Below are positions 1 to 9,279 of a stretch of 64,000 nt of DNA, one piece after another (the first letter of the stretch is position 1; each line of letters starts with the position of its first letter). Below the pieces are notes generated by a model, which saw nothing but the letters and a program-made list of their open reading frames with translations, did not search any database and had not been told where the DNA came from. Position numbers and translations under genes: made by a program. The DNA lies in contig NZ_JNWV01000023.1 of NCBI RefSeq assembly GCF_000716535.1, positions 1 through 64,000 of the forward strand, given 5' to 3'. This stretch comes from Streptomyces flaveolus (GTDB lineage Bacteria; Actinomycetota; Actinomycetes; Streptomycetales; Streptomycetaceae).

Positions 1-56
1 TTCGCGATCTCCCACAGCCCATCCGGAACAATCCAACTCCACGTATCCCGCCCCAT
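1..56 (-). CDS. IS5-family transposase, N-terminal fragment (runs off window)
   Basis: Only the first 18 codons are present. The protein starts MGRDTWSWIVPDGLWEIA, which resembles the opening of Streptomyces IS5-family transposases, where a VPD.LWE motif begins the N-terminal domain. It would catalyse movement of the surrounding element. Nothing can be said about its DDE residues or integrity because the rest lies to the left of the window. Confidence 0.55.
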   Translation of the reverse strand, partial: MGRDTWSWIVPDGLWEIA

Positions 57-98
57 GACCTGACCAACGAACCACCGCCACATAGGACACGGTCTTAG
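1..98 (-). mobile_element. Truncated IS5-type insertion sequence, one end
   Basis: The window opens inside an insertion sequence whose transposase reads leftward out of it. Beyond the transposase start there are about 40 bp of non-coding end, finishing near GGACACGGTC. TTAG follows at 95-98 and fits the YTAR target preference of IS5-family elements. I infer the outer end lies at about 94-96. The other end is outside the window, so the inverted repeat cannot be confirmed. Confidence 0.55.
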
Positions 99-456
99 TG
101 CGCCAGCGCACGCCCGGAGCGGAATTGGCCACACTTGAGCGGTCATTACGTATTTCTTTCGAATGACAACGCCGACGAGGGGGCCGGGGGCTCGGTTCCC
201 GTCGGATCTTGCGCGCTCCCTCGCGCTTGGGCCCCAACTGGTCCTTCCCGCCGCTTTGTTGCGGGCCACGGTCGGCCGGCGGCCTCTCGCCGCCGTCGCA
301 CGGCCATACGCCACGATCGGGGCGCAGTCGAGTCACTGAATAGAGTTATTGCCCGATTTGCCGGGACGGAAATAACGTAGCCGTCACTATCTTTCCGTTT
401 CCGGTTGATAGTCGGAAATGTCGCACGCTCATGCGTGCGGACACCTAGGAGGCCCC
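99..456. other. Intergenic region between IS end and HAD gene
   Basis: I see no gene here. The stretch from about 340 to 420 is clearly more AT-rich than its surroundings. It contains the inverted repeat ACTATC (386-391) and GATAGT (407-412), a possible promoter or operator for the downstream HAD gene. Confidence 0.4.
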
Positions 457-1167
457 GTGAGCACCACGGCCCACGATCTTCTCGACTGGTCGCCCGAAGC
501 CGTCGTCTTCGACTGTGACGGCACCCTGATGGACAGCGAACGCCACTGGCGGGAAGCCCGCAACCGGGCCTTCCGGGAGTACGGGCTTCAGCCACCGCCC
601 GGGTTCGCGGAGCAGGCCACGGGCCTGCACTACGAGGACTGCGGCCGGCTGATGGCACGGTCGGCGCACAAGCCGGAACTGGCGGAAGACCTGACGGCCG
701 CGCTTCTCGACCACTTCCTGGCGCTCGTCACCGACGCCCCGGTGACGATGCCGGGCGCGGCCCGGCTCGTCCGGCTGCTCTCCGCCCGGCTGCCGCTCGC
801 GGTGGCCAGCAACTGCCCGAGAGTGGTGGTGGAAGGCAGCCTGGAACGGGCCGGGCTGCGTTCGCACTTCCGGCACATCGTCGCCCCGGACACCGGGGAC
901 CGCTTGCGTCCCAAGCCGCACCCGGACCTCTACGCCATGGCGGCCCGGCTCTGCGGTGTCCGCCCGCACCGGGCGCTGGCCATCGAGGACTCCCTGACCG
1001 GCGTCGAAGCAGCCCGCCGCGCCGGACTGCGGGTACTGGGCGTCGGCCGCCGGCCGCCGGGCGACGGCGCCGACCGGGCCGACTTGTGGTTACCGGCGCT
1101 GGACGCCCCCGAACTGCTGGCCTGGGCCAACTCCCTCGACACTGCCGATCCGGCGTCGGAACCCTGA
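457..1167 (+). CDS. HAD-superfamily phosphatase, beta-phosphoglucomutase-like
   Basis: A 236-residue cytoplasmic HAD hydrolase. The nucleophile motif FDCDGT puts the catalytic aspartates at D19 and D21. A cap region follows, then a conserved lysine in RPKPHPD and the metal-binding AIEDSLTGV motif near the C-terminus. This order is typical of subfamily I HAD enzymes such as beta-phosphoglucomutase and small sugar-phosphate phosphatases; the substrate is unknown. The GTG start was preferred over an in-frame ATG 39 bp upstream because AGGAGG at 447-452 lies just before it. The gene stands alone beside a truncated insertion sequence. Confidence 0.85.
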   Translation: MSTTAHDLLDWSPEAVVFDCDGTLMDSERHWREARNRAFREYGLQPPPGFAEQATGLHYEDCGRLMARSAHKPELAEDLTAALLDHFLALVTDAPVTMPGAARLVRLLSARLPLAVASNCPRVVVEGSLERAGLRSHFRHIVAPDTGDRLRPKPHPDLYAMAARLCGVRPHRALAIEDSLTGVEAARRAGLRVLGVGRRPPGDGADRADLWLPALDAPELLAWANSLDTADPASEP

Positions 1168-1725
1168 GGGGACGCGCCCGCGCGGGGCTCCGTGAGCAAC
1201 ACGCAGAACGGTGAGAGCCTGACGCAGCGGTTCGCCCCGGACAAGGACGGGGTGACCGCTGCGCGGCGGGGCGACCGGCTCGTGAAGCCCGGGTCCGGCG
1301 CGGTCGCTGCGTACCGAGTTTTCGCCATACAGGTGTCGCGCGTACTCAGCGTCGGATTCCGGCCGATGAGCCGGCGAACGCGTGCCTGGCGGGCGGTGAC
1401 GGCGAGGCGGGAGGCCTGCACCCCGCCGCCCTGGGTGCGCACGGTGACGAGCGTCGCGCGGTCAGCCGACGCCTGGAGACAGGCCTCCGCCGGGCCTGCG
1501 CTTCCTGCGGCACAGCCTGGTGCTGACCGCCGAAAACGCGGCCCCCGCCTGGAGCGGATCGGCGGGATCCCACGCACCAGAGAATCCGGTGGAGCCTGGC
1601 CCGCATCCTCTCCCGGCTCCGATTGCTGCCAGGGTCTCGCGGGCACCTGCCCACCGTCGGGCCCCGCCCACTGACGCTTCACCCCGGCCGGCGGCACCAC
1701 CCGCCGGAACAGTGGGAACGGCGTC
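1168..1725. other. Non-coding stretch, no supported gene
   Basis: Open frames exist on both strands but are rich in Arg, Pro and Gly. They have no ribosome binding site and no recognisable domain. I regard them as chance frames in GC-rich DNA. The region separates the HAD gene from the convergent DUF6891-type gene. Confidence 0.5.
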
Positions 1726-2643
1726 TCAGCCGACCAGGCGGCGGCGCCAGTCCAGGGGGGTGACGGTGATGGCCCGGCCGGGGTCATGGTCCCACTCGGT
1801 GTGGAGACCGACTGCTTCGAGTGCCGCCACGACCTCGTGGCCGATGGCTGCGGTGGTCTCGGACGAGCCGTCGAAGCCGCCGTAGAGGAGTGTCAGTCCG
1901 TGGCCGGCTGCGGCGGCGTCCGTGCACTGGGTGTGGAAGTAGACGAAGCCACGGGCATCGGGGCCGCCTTCACCACCGATCTCGGACTGGCCGCAGCTAC
2001 GGCAACAGGTGAAGTTCTCTCGGGCCGTGATACCGGCGTCCTGAAGAACGGTGAACGCGCGGGTCAGCCGCTCAGGGTCCGTCTCGCCCTGCCACGTGGC
2101 CTGCTCCGCGACCCGCTCCAGCCACAGCCGGTCGGCCAGCGCCTGTGCCTGCTCGCGCGAGACGGGCCGGCGGTCTCCGGTGACCAGGTACTCCTCAGCG
2201 AGCTCGGCCAGTTCGGCGCGAGTCGCGTAGCCGCCGACCAGGACCCCCCGGACGCGCTTCTCCAACTCCTCGCGCTGGTCTTCGCCGAGGTCGAGCGGGG
2301 GCACCTCGCGGGCGGGGCCCATGTCCAGCAGCGACCAAGCCAGACCAGCGTCCCATCCGGCCTCCTGGCGTGACCAACCGGCAATCGCCGCGATCACGGC
2401 CTCCGGCCCGTCGACCATGGCCTGGAAGTGTCGGTCAGCGGCACCGTCGCGGTGCTCCAGCGTGTAGTCACCGCCGGTCTCGTGCCACACCTGGGCGAAG
2501 ACGTCGGGCAGGTCGGGTATCCGCTGGACCACCAGGAACCGGTCACCCTCACCGCCGATCCGCCGGACCAGCCCTGCGAGCTCCTCGGCGGACACACGGA
2601 CGTGCCGCTCCCAGTTCTCCGTCTTCACCACGATCTCGAGCAT
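1726..2643 (-). CDS. DUF6891-type conserved protein
   Basis: A 305-residue soluble protein. The C-terminal third has the signature I associate with Streptomyces DUF6891 proteins: ENFTCCRSCGQSEIGGE, a conserved block around FVYFHTQCTDAAAAGHGL, YGGFDGS, and a final TPLDWRRRLVG. The cysteine cluster could bind a metal, but that is inference. The N-terminal half is acidic and lacks motifs I can name. The start at MLEIVVKTENW is the first methionine with protein-like sequence after it; no strong ribosome binding site is visible. Function is unknown. Confidence 0.7.
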   Translation of the reverse strand: MLEIVVKTENWERHVRVSAEELAGLVRRIGGEGDRFLVVQRIPDLPDVFAQVWHETGGDYTLEHRDGAADRHFQAMVDGPEAVIAAIAGWSRQEAGWDAGLAWSLLDMGPAREVPPLDLGEDQREELEKRVRGVLVGGYATRAELAELAEEYLVTGDRRPVSREQAQALADRLWLERVAEQATWQGETDPERLTRAFTVLQDAGITARENFTCCRSCGQSEIGGEGGPDARGFVYFHTQCTDAAAAGHGLTLLYGGFDGSSETTAAIGHEVVAALEAVGLHTEWDHDPGRAITVTPLDWRRRLVG

Positions 2644-2891
2644 GCGCAGACTCTGACACACCCCTGTGACCCCAGGCCTCCCGGCACCCGTGAGTCGGCG
2701 AGGCTCGAAGCCGTGCTCGTACTCATCACGGATCCGGTTCTGGATGTGCCGGACGCACAGGGCGACGCACACCGCCCCGCCGCGAACACCGCACGGAGCA
2801 CGAGGAGGAGGGAGGAATGCTCGTCGACGTGCTCACCGGCGAGGGTGCACGTGGGCCCTTCAGATCGATCGCCGCTTTGTAGTCACTTCAG

Positions 2892-3419
2892 TCAGCCGCC
2901 GGGGCGCTCCGCGCGGAGCATGGAGAAGATCACCTGGTCGTGCCACCGGCCACCGCGCCACTGAGCGGAGCGCAGCACGCCCTCCCTGACGAAGCCCGCC
3001 TTCTCCAACGCACGCTGCTCGGCGAAGTTGGCGCAGTCCGTCCAGGCTTGGAGCCGTTCGGCCCTGGTGTGGTCGAAGAGGTACTCGGCCAGCAGTCGCT
3101 GGGCCTGGGTGCCTATGCCGCGGCCGTGCGCGGCCGGCACCAGGCCGATCCCCAGGCTCCAGCAGGTGGAGGTGGCGGGTCGCCCCCAGGTGCTGGGAAA
3201 CCACTCGACCCGGCCCACCGTCGTGCCGGCCTCCGCCACGGAGAGCATGCCGCCGTCGGGTCCGAGCAGGCCGGTCTCCGCGAACCGCCGGCGCAGGCCG
3301 GCCGGTGAGCCGAAGCCGAACCACTGGTACGGACCCGTCCCCTCAGGCGCGTTGAACTCACGCTCGAACACGTCGAGATCCTCAGCGGTTACCGGGCGCA
3401 GGCTGATCTCATCGGACAT
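2892..3419 (-). CDS. GNAT-family N-acetyltransferase (RimJ/RimL-like)
   Basis: A 175-residue acetyltransferase. It opens ISLRPVTAEDLDVF, a typical GNAT beginning. The acetyl-CoA pyrophosphate loop is AAHGRGIGTQAQ, near residues 107-118. A C-terminal segment TDCANFAEQRALEKAGFVREG matches the RimJ/RimL pattern in which N..S/E..lleKlGF packs on CoA. The donor is presumably acetyl-CoA; the acceptor is unknown. AGGAG lies about 8 nt upstream of the chosen ATG, better supported than a start nine codons upstream. It is transcribed toward the DUF6891-type gene. Confidence 0.85.
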   Translation of the reverse strand: MSDEISLRPVTAEDLDVFEREFNAPEGTGPYQWFGFGSPAGLRRRFAETGLLGPDGGMLSVAEAGTTVGRVEWFPSTWGRPATSTCWSLGIGLVPAAHGRGIGTQAQRLLAEYLFDHTRAERLQAWTDCANFAEQRALEKAGFVREGVLRSAQWRGGRWHDQVIFSMLRAERPGG

Positions 3420-3601
3420 GGGACGACTCCTGATCCTCTCGACCACAGGTTCCCCCTCGTGTGGCCGGCGTGGACGACGCGCTCCCCCACCGCCCGCAGC
3501 AGCCGACCGAACTGATCAGTGCGCAGGACCGTCGAACGTCTCTCCCCACACGAGCGTCACCCTCAACCTACCGCCCGCACAGGGAAGTACGGGCTCTCCG
3601 C

Positions 3602-5350
3602 TCACGGCCGCAGCGTGCCCGACGTTCCCTCCACGACCACGTCCGAGCAGCCTTCTGCGGCCACGAGGCGGGACTCGGTGTAGGCACCGGCGCCGGTGCC
3701 CGTGAGGTGGTTGCCGGTGACGGTCAGCCCGCGGACGGAGCGGGCGCGCACGACCGGGGCCTGGGCGTCCTCGAAGACGTTGCCGCTGATCGTCACGTTG
3801 CGGTGCACGGGGTGAGCGGGGTCGAGGACGGGGTTGGTCGGTGCGATGAGGACCGCGGGAGTGGACGGACGCAGGAAGGTGTTGTCCCGGATCGTGAGGT
3901 CGGCGACCGGCCCCGACTCGTACCACTCCTCGGCGTCGGCGGAGACGTAGACGCCGGCCATGGTCACGCCGTCGAAGAGGTTGCCTTCGATGACGACCGG
4001 CCGCCGGGTGGTCACCAGGACTCCGCGGGTGGGCACGTTGACGAAGTGGTTGCCGACGATGTGGACCGACGCCGTGGCGGTGACGTTCTCGGCGACCCAG
4101 TGCTCCGGCGTGACGGTGGGGGGCAAGGGGCGGTCCAGGGTCACGGTCATGATGCGCCGGTCCTGTGCGTCGTCCCGGTCGTGGGGACCGTCGGCGGCGG
4201 TCAGGCGCGCGGTGAAGCCGGCCGCGGTGTCGAGGGTGGCACGAGCGGTGAACTCGATCGTGTCACCGGGCCGGAACGCGGGGAAGCCGGCCGTCTCCGG
4301 GTGTCGGTAGGCCAGCGTCACGATGTCGTCCGCCACCCGGTCGGCCACCACGAGGTAGGTGCCGTGGATGTTGATCGGGTCGTCGTGCGGTCCGTCGAAG
4401 ACGCAGTCGGCGATCCGCACATGACCGGCCATCGACGACAGGTTGATGAAGTCGGCGAACCCGGCCGACGTGCGGCCGGTGGCCGGGTCGGCGCGGAAAC
4501 GGACGTCGCGTACGGTCAAGTCCCTGCTCATCTGCCCGACGAGGCCGAAACCGTGGAGGTAGTGCGCCGCGACGTCACGGACCTCCACCCGTTGGCTGCC
4601 GCTTACGAAGGCGCCCGGATGGTCACGTACTGTCGTGCGCATCTGGTAGACGAGCCCGACGTCACCGGGGGCGTCGGCGAAGTGGTAGGACAGGCGCAGG
4701 CGGTGGCCGGGGAGTTGACGGACGGCGGCCACGTCGTCGAACAGGGGGTTGCGGTCCCGCCAGGTGCGCCGGGCCACCGGATCGTGCAGTTGCGTGTACT
4801 CCATCGCGTTCGTGCCGGTCCAGTACGGCTCGCCGTCGACGGGGCTGGGCTCGCCGAGCCAGGTGACGGTCGTACCGTCGATCCGGAAGCGGGTGTCCGC
4901 GGGCAGGGCCAGCTCCCGCCAGGCCGTGACGCCGTCCGTGCCTGCGTCGGCCACCGTGGCGTCGACGACCCGGGGCGAGACGTAGTCGAAGGAGAACCCC
5001 TCGAAGCGGACGTCGGCCGAGTCGATCGCCGCGAAGGCGGTCTGCGCGCCGTGCAGCACCAGGGCGGCACCCCTGCCGTCGATCACCAGGTCGTGGGCGT
5101 TCTCCACGAGGAGTGCGATGGTCTTGGACAGGTGACGCCGATCGGCGCCCGCCGTGTTGGAGACGTACAGATCGCGGCGCTCGGCCCGCTCCGGATACAA
5201 GTGGTAACGGCCGGGCGGGAACCGTACGGTCACCGGCGCCGTCGCGGCGCAGGCCGCGCGCAGGGCATCGGCGACCGCTGCGGCGCTGTCGCGGGTACCG
5301 CTCGGGTCCGCGCCGAACGCGGTGACATCGACCATGGTGCGAAGCGCCAC
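3602..5350 (-). CDS. GH110 alpha-1,3-galactosidase (cytoplasmic form)
   Basis: A 582-residue right-handed parallel beta-helix protein. It shares GH110 signatures: an N-terminal GxYHLYP segment, the LYVSNT and KTIALLVE blocks, and the strongly conserved HDDPINIHGTY segment. Characterised GH110 enzymes, including one from Streptomyces avermitilis, release alpha-1,3-linked galactose from blood-group-B-type glycans. GTG was chosen as start because AAGGAG sits 5 nt upstream; an in-frame ATG 15 bp later has none. There is no signal peptide, so the enzyme probably acts inside the cell on imported oligosaccharide. It is divergent from the GH95 gene and shares 130 bp of upstream sequence with it. Confidence 0.85.
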   Translation of the reverse strand: MALRTMVDVTAFGADPSGTRDSAAAVADALRAACAATAPVTVRFPPGRYHLYPERAERRDLYVSNTAGADRRHLSKTIALLVENAHDLVIDGRGAALVLHGAQTAFAAIDSADVRFEGFSFDYVSPRVVDATVADAGTDGVTAWRELALPADTRFRIDGTTVTWLGEPSPVDGEPYWTGTNAMEYTQLHDPVARRTWRDRNPLFDDVAAVRQLPGHRLRLSYHFADAPGDVGLVYQMRTTVRDHPGAFVSGSQRVEVRDVAAHYLHGFGLVGQMSRDLTVRDVRFRADPATGRTSAGFADFINLSSMAGHVRIADCVFDGPHDDPINIHGTYLVVADRVADDIVTLAYRHPETAGFPAFRPGDTIEFTARATLDTAAGFTARLTAADGPHDRDDAQDRRIMTVTLDRPLPPTVTPEHWVAENVTATASVHIVGNHFVNVPTRGVLVTTRRPVVIEGNLFDGVTMAGVYVSADAEEWYESGPVADLTIRDNTFLRPSTPAVLIAPTNPVLDPAHPVHRNVTISGNVFEDAQAPVVRARSVRGLTVTGNHLTGTGAGAYTESRLVAAEGCSDVVVEGTSGTLRP

Positions 5351-5404
5351 GCATACTCCTTGTTCGGGGTGCCGGGCCCACGTCCTCCCGGACGGCCGGT
5401 GGAG

Positions 5405-5430
5405 TTGACGTTGCCCTAATGTCCGGTCAA
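5405..5430. promoter_or_regulatory. Inverted TTGAC repeat between GH110 and GH95 genes
   Basis: In the 130-bp divergent intergenic region, TTGAC (5405-5409) is followed by GTCAA (5426-5430) in inverted orientation, 16 bp apart. The same TTGACG box occurs as 11-bp-spaced direct repeats upstream of the importer operon (9069-9090 and 9280-9301). A shared regulator is possible, but a -35 element is an equally simple reading. Confidence 0.35.
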
Positions 5431-5480
5431 AGTCTTGGCGCGTCAGTGTAGCCACTCCGCCTTACACTCCAGGAGGCATC

Positions 5481-7856
5481 GTGCCGGCCTACTCCCACGG
5501 CCCTGCGCAGACCCCGCACCGGCTCTCCTTCGCCCGGCCGGCCGGTCACTGGCTGGAGATGCTGCCACTCGGCAACGGCCGGATCGGTGCCATGCCGGAC
5601 GGCGGTGTGGAGCGCGAGCGGGTGCTGCTCAACGACGGCACGGCATGGTCGGGCTCTCCCGCCGGCGAGTTCGCCCACGGCCGGGTCGGAGCCGCGACGG
5701 CGCGCGAGGCTGTCGCCGAGGCCCGCCGGGCGCTCGCCGAGGGCGACCACGCCCGCGCCGATGCGGCGGTCCGCCGTCTGCAGGAACGCTGGACCCAGGC
5801 ATACCTGCCCTTCGCCGAGTTGACGGTCGGTGTCGCCAACCCGCCGGGCGAGATCACCGGGTACTCCCGCCGTCTCGACCTGCGGACGGCCGAACACGTC
5901 GTGCGCTACGAGGCGGGAGGAGCGGTGGTGGTACGGCGCACCGTGGTCTCGCACCCCGACCGGGCGCTGCTGATGACCATCGACGTCGCCTCGGGCCCCG
6001 GGGTCGACCTCACCGTCGGCCTCGACTCCCCTCTTCGGGTCCTGGAGCGCGGCTGCGGTGAGCGGCTGGCCTGGCTCACGACCCGGATGCCGTCCGATGT
6101 GGCTCCGCCGCACGAACCCGACGCGCCCTCGCCCGTCTATGACGACGACCGGGCCAGCCTGCGGGGAGCGGTGGCGCTCCACTGGTCGCACGACGGGGAG
6201 GACGTCGCCGCGGGCGAGGCGGCGGGCACCGGCCCGGGCGGCGACCCTGTGCTGGTGGCGCGGGGTGTGCGGCACGCCGAGATCGTGCTGACCACGGGCA
6301 CGACCTTCACCGCGATCGGCGCGGAACCGCGCGGTGATGAGCGCGACGCTCTGGCGGCGGCCCGCCAGGACCTCGACGCGGCCGTACGGCGGGGCGCCGC
6401 CGCACTGCGTGAGCGGCAGAGCGCCGACCACGCCCGGTTGTACCAGCGGGTGGTACTCGAATGGGACGTCCCCGCCGACGAGCGGCTGCGGCAGTTGGCG
6501 TTCCTCTTCCACTACGGGCGCTATCTGCTGATCAGTGCCTCGCGGGCCGGTGGGCCGCCGGCCACGCTCCAGGGGCTGTGGAACGACTCGATGCGCCCCC
6601 CGTGGAGTTCGAACTACACCATCAACATCAACACCCAGATGAACTACTGGCCCGCGGACGTCACCGACCTGCCCGAGTGCCTGCCCCCGCTGTTCGACCT
6701 GGTCGAGGCGGTGAGCGTCCGGGGCGCGGAGACCGCGCGGAGGCTGTACGGAGCACGGGGCTGGTGCGCGCACCACAACACCGACGTGTGGGCCTACACC
6801 TCACCCGTAGGCCGGGGAAAGGCCGACCCCGCATGGGCGTTCTGGCCGCTGGCGGGAGCCTGGCTGTGCCGGCACCTGGCCGACCACGTGGCCTTCGGCG
6901 CCGGCCTGCCGTTCGCCCGGGAACGCGCCTGGCCGATTGTCCGGGGCGCGGCGCGGTTCCTCCTCGACTGGCTGGTGGAACTGCCTGACGGCACGCTCGG
7001 CTTCTCCCCCTCGTCGTCGCCGGAGAACCGCTTCATCACGCCGACGGGCCCGAGGGCGGTCGATGTGAGTTCCGCGATCGACATCGGCATCGCGCGCGAG
7101 GTGTTCACCTCGGCCACCGCTCTGGCGGAGCTGGCAGGACAACCGGACGACCTCGTGGCCGGGGCCGCGCGGGCCGCGCTGGGCCGGCTGCCGGGGCCGG
7201 AGACCGACGAGGACGGGACGGTACGGGAATGGCGGGGCCCGCACGTCATGGCGGAGCCGGCCCACCGGCACCTGTCACCTCTCTACGAGGCGTTTCCCGG
7301 GACCGGCGTACGGGCGGAGCACGCGACCGCGGTGGCCCGGACACTCGACGTACGCGGTGACGACTCCACCGGCTGGTCGCTCGCCTGGAAGCTGGCGCTG
7401 CGCGCCCGGCTGCGCCATACCGAGCGGCTGCCCGCCCTGATCGATCTGGCGCTGCGTGAGGTGGATCCGGCGGCGGTGGGTGAGCACGGCGGCCTCTACC
7501 CCAATCGTCTGTCGGCCCATCCGCCGTTCCAGATCGACGGCAACTTCGGGTTCACGGCGGCGATCGCGGAGTGCGTGCTGCAGAGCCACGCCGGCACCGT
7601 CGACCTGTTGCCGGCACTGCCGTCCGACTGGCCCGCCGGACGGATGCGGGGGCTGGTGGCACGGCCCGGTGCCGTGGTGGACCTGGCCTGGGACGACGAG
7701 CGGCGGCTGATCGAGGCGCGGTTGCGCCGGCGCTCGGACCGGGTGGGTACCGTGCGGGTGTCGCTGGGCGACGCGTCGGTGGAGGTGGATCTGGCCCGCG
7801 GGCCATGGACCGTGCGTCCCGGCGCGGGCGGGCGGTTGCTGGCCGTGGAGGGCTGA
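5481..7856 (+). CDS. GH95 alpha-L-fucosidase
   Basis: A 791-residue enzyme with the GH95 arrangement: an N-terminal beta-sandwich (LPLGNGRIGA near residue 30), then an (alpha/alpha)6 barrel. Catalytic-site motifs are intact: NYTININTQMNYWP from residue 378, with N382 and N384 matching the paired asparagines of Bifidobacterium AfcA; SSSPENRF with E515 as the likely general acid; and QIDGNFG with D686. Most GH95 enzymes remove alpha-1,2-linked fucose; some act on alpha-galactose. No signal peptide is present. AGGAGG lies 4 nt before the GTG start. A strong hairpin follows the gene, so lacI is probably transcribed separately. Confidence 0.88.
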   Translation: MPAYSHGPAQTPHRLSFARPAGHWLEMLPLGNGRIGAMPDGGVERERVLLNDGTAWSGSPAGEFAHGRVGAATAREAVAEARRALAEGDHARADAAVRRLQERWTQAYLPFAELTVGVANPPGEITGYSRRLDLRTAEHVVRYEAGGAVVVRRTVVSHPDRALLMTIDVASGPGVDLTVGLDSPLRVLERGCGERLAWLTTRMPSDVAPPHEPDAPSPVYDDDRASLRGAVALHWSHDGEDVAAGEAAGTGPGGDPVLVARGVRHAEIVLTTGTTFTAIGAEPRGDERDALAAARQDLDAAVRRGAAALRERQSADHARLYQRVVLEWDVPADERLRQLAFLFHYGRYLLISASRAGGPPATLQGLWNDSMRPPWSSNYTININTQMNYWPADVTDLPECLPPLFDLVEAVSVRGAETARRLYGARGWCAHHNTDVWAYTSPVGRGKADPAWAFWPLAGAWLCRHLADHVAFGAGLPFARERAWPIVRGAARFLLDWLVELPDGTLGFSPSSSPENRFITPTGPRAVDVSSAIDIGIAREVFTSATALAELAGQPDDLVAGAARAALGRLPGPETDEDGTVREWRGPHVMAEPAHRHLSPLYEAFPGTGVRAEHATAVARTLDVRGDDSTGWSLAWKLALRARLRHTERLPALIDLALREVDPAAVGEHGGLYPNRLSAHPPFQIDGNFGFTAAIAECVLQSHAGTVDLLPALPSDWPAGRMRGLVARPGAVVDLAWDDERRLIEARLRRRSDRVGTVRVSLGDASVEVDLARGPWTVRPGAGGRLLAVEG

Positions 7857-7861
7857 GCGAA

Positions 7862-7887
7862 GCCCCCGCCCGGGCTCCGGCGGGGGC
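7862..7887 (+). terminator. Hairpin terminator after GH95 gene
   Basis: GCCCCCGCC pairs perfectly with GGCGGGGGC across an 8-nt loop, immediately after the GH95 stop codon. No U-tract follows, which is common in Streptomyces. Confidence 0.6.
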
Positions 7888-7963
7888 GGGCGGCCGCTCG
7901 ACCTGGCGTGATCCCGGTACACTCGCAGCACGCCAGGCGGCGCCGTTCACCGCAGAGGGAGTC

Positions 7964-8959
7964 ATGGCCAAGGTCGGGATCAGCGACGTCGCGGCGCGAG
8001 CCGGCGTCAGCGAGGCCACAGTCAGTCGCGTCATCAACCGCCGCGGGGTCGTCGCGACGGCGACACGGCGCCAGGTGGAGGAAGCGATCCGCGAGCTGGG
8101 CTACGACCGCGGGGGACAGAGCCAGCTGGTGGTGGTGCTCACCCCCGGGCTGGCCCAGCCGTTCTTCGGCCACCTGTGCGAGCTGATCGAGTCGGCGCTC
8201 GCGTCGCAGGGCTTCCGGGCCATCGTGGCCTCCACCACCGTGGGCGGGCTTCAGGAGATCGACTTCATCTCCTCGACGATGGACCTGGGCATCGCCGGTG
8301 CGGTCTTCGCGTCCGCCAGCAACACCCTGATCGGCGCCGACCCGACCGTCTACCAGTTGCTCGCGGAGCGCAAGATCCCCTTCGTGCTGGTGAACGGCGC
8401 GATCGAGGGTCACCCCTCGCCCAGTTTCTCGACCAATGACGCCGTCGCTGCGGAGCTGGCGGTCGACCACCTGTGGGGGCTCGGTCACCGCGACATCGGC
8501 TTGATCGTGGGACCGGTGGGGAACCGGCCGAGCGAGCGCCGGCTGGCGGGGTTCGTCCAGTCGATGACCGCGCGCGGTGTCGCCGATCCGCAACGGCTGG
8601 CCGTCCGGCAGGTCTACAGCGTCGAGGGCGGCATGTCCGCCGGCGAGACGCTGCTCGACCTGGGGGTGACGGCGATCGTCGCGGCCAGCGACTACATGGC
8701 TCTCGGCGCGATCCGGGCCGCCCGCCGCCGGGGGATGTCGATCCCGGAGGACCTGTCGGTGGTCGGCTACGACGACTCGCAGGTCATGGACTTCGTCGAT
8801 CCGCCGTTGACCACGGTGCGTCAGCCCGTCGAGCGGCTCGCGCAGTCGGTGTCGACGGCGATGGTGCACTTGGTGAACCGCAAGTTGGTCCCCTCGGGCG
8901 AGCTGCTGTTCGACCCGCAGCTGATCGTGCGCGGCTCCACTGCGCCGCCGCGCTCCTGA
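7964..8959 (+). CDS. LacI-family transcriptional regulator of the glycosidase locus
   Basis: A 331-residue regulator. The N-terminal helix-turn-helix ISDVAARAGVSEATVSRVIN (residues 6-25) has the canonical LacI-family form, including the hinge-proximal AIRELGYD. A periplasmic-binding-protein-like sensor domain follows, with VVGYDDSQVMDFVDPPLTTV near the C-terminus. It should bind DNA as a dimer and release or bind on contact with a sugar. Its position between the GH95 gene and the importer operon suggests it controls both, probably through the TTGACG repeats downstream. The ATG was chosen because GAGGGAG precedes it. Confidence 0.88.
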   Translation: MAKVGISDVAARAGVSEATVSRVINRRGVVATATRRQVEEAIRELGYDRGGQSQLVVVLTPGLAQPFFGHLCELIESALASQGFRAIVASTTVGGLQEIDFISSTMDLGIAGAVFASASNTLIGADPTVYQLLAERKIPFVLVNGAIEGHPSPSFSTNDAVAAELAVDHLWGLGHRDIGLIVGPVGNRPSERRLAGFVQSMTARGVADPQRLAVRQVYSVEGGMSAGETLLDLGVTAIVAASDYMALGAIRAARRRGMSIPEDLSVVGYDDSQVMDFVDPPLTTVRQPVERLAQSVSTAMVHLVNRKLVPSGELLFDPQLIVRGSTAPPRS

Positions 8960-9068
8960 AGCGTTCCGCGTCCCGCTGACACCTTTGCCGGTTCCGATCG
9001 CCCACACACAACCGGGCGCATGACGCCGGTGGTCCCTCCACCCTGCCGACTCGTAGCTCGTCAGCTCC

Positions 9069-9090
9069 ATCCATTGACGGGTGATTGACG
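9069..9090 (+). promoter_or_regulatory. TTGACG direct-repeat site 1
   Basis: ATCCATTGACG followed by ATTGACG puts two TTGACG boxes exactly 11 bp apart (9074 and 9085). The same arrangement recurs 211 bp downstream. It lies in the 450-bp region between lacI and the importer operon. One-turn spacing suggests side-by-side protein binding, though TTGACG is also a good -35 element. Confidence 0.45.
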
Positions 9091-9279
9091 GGCCTTTCAT
9101 AGACACGTCATCCGCCGACCGCACACATGCCCAGCGCAGGCCCGGAACGAGCCGAGGGGCTGCTCCGTGCGAGGCATGGCGCACTTTCGGACACACATCG
9201 GACGTTCGCGACGCTGCTCGTCTCAGCTCTGCCTGCGATGATGAGCACACGTGTGCCGTTGAACAGGTTTGAAACATCG

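Noticed and set aside
1192..1674. 160-codon frame after the HAD gene
   Set aside because: Composition unlike protein, no domain. Competing frames on both strands are equally long.
3461..5419. 652-codon plus-strand frame antisense to the GH110 gene
   Set aside because: The GH110 reading on the minus strand has clear family motifs. The plus frame is Gly/Val/Arg/His-rich without any.
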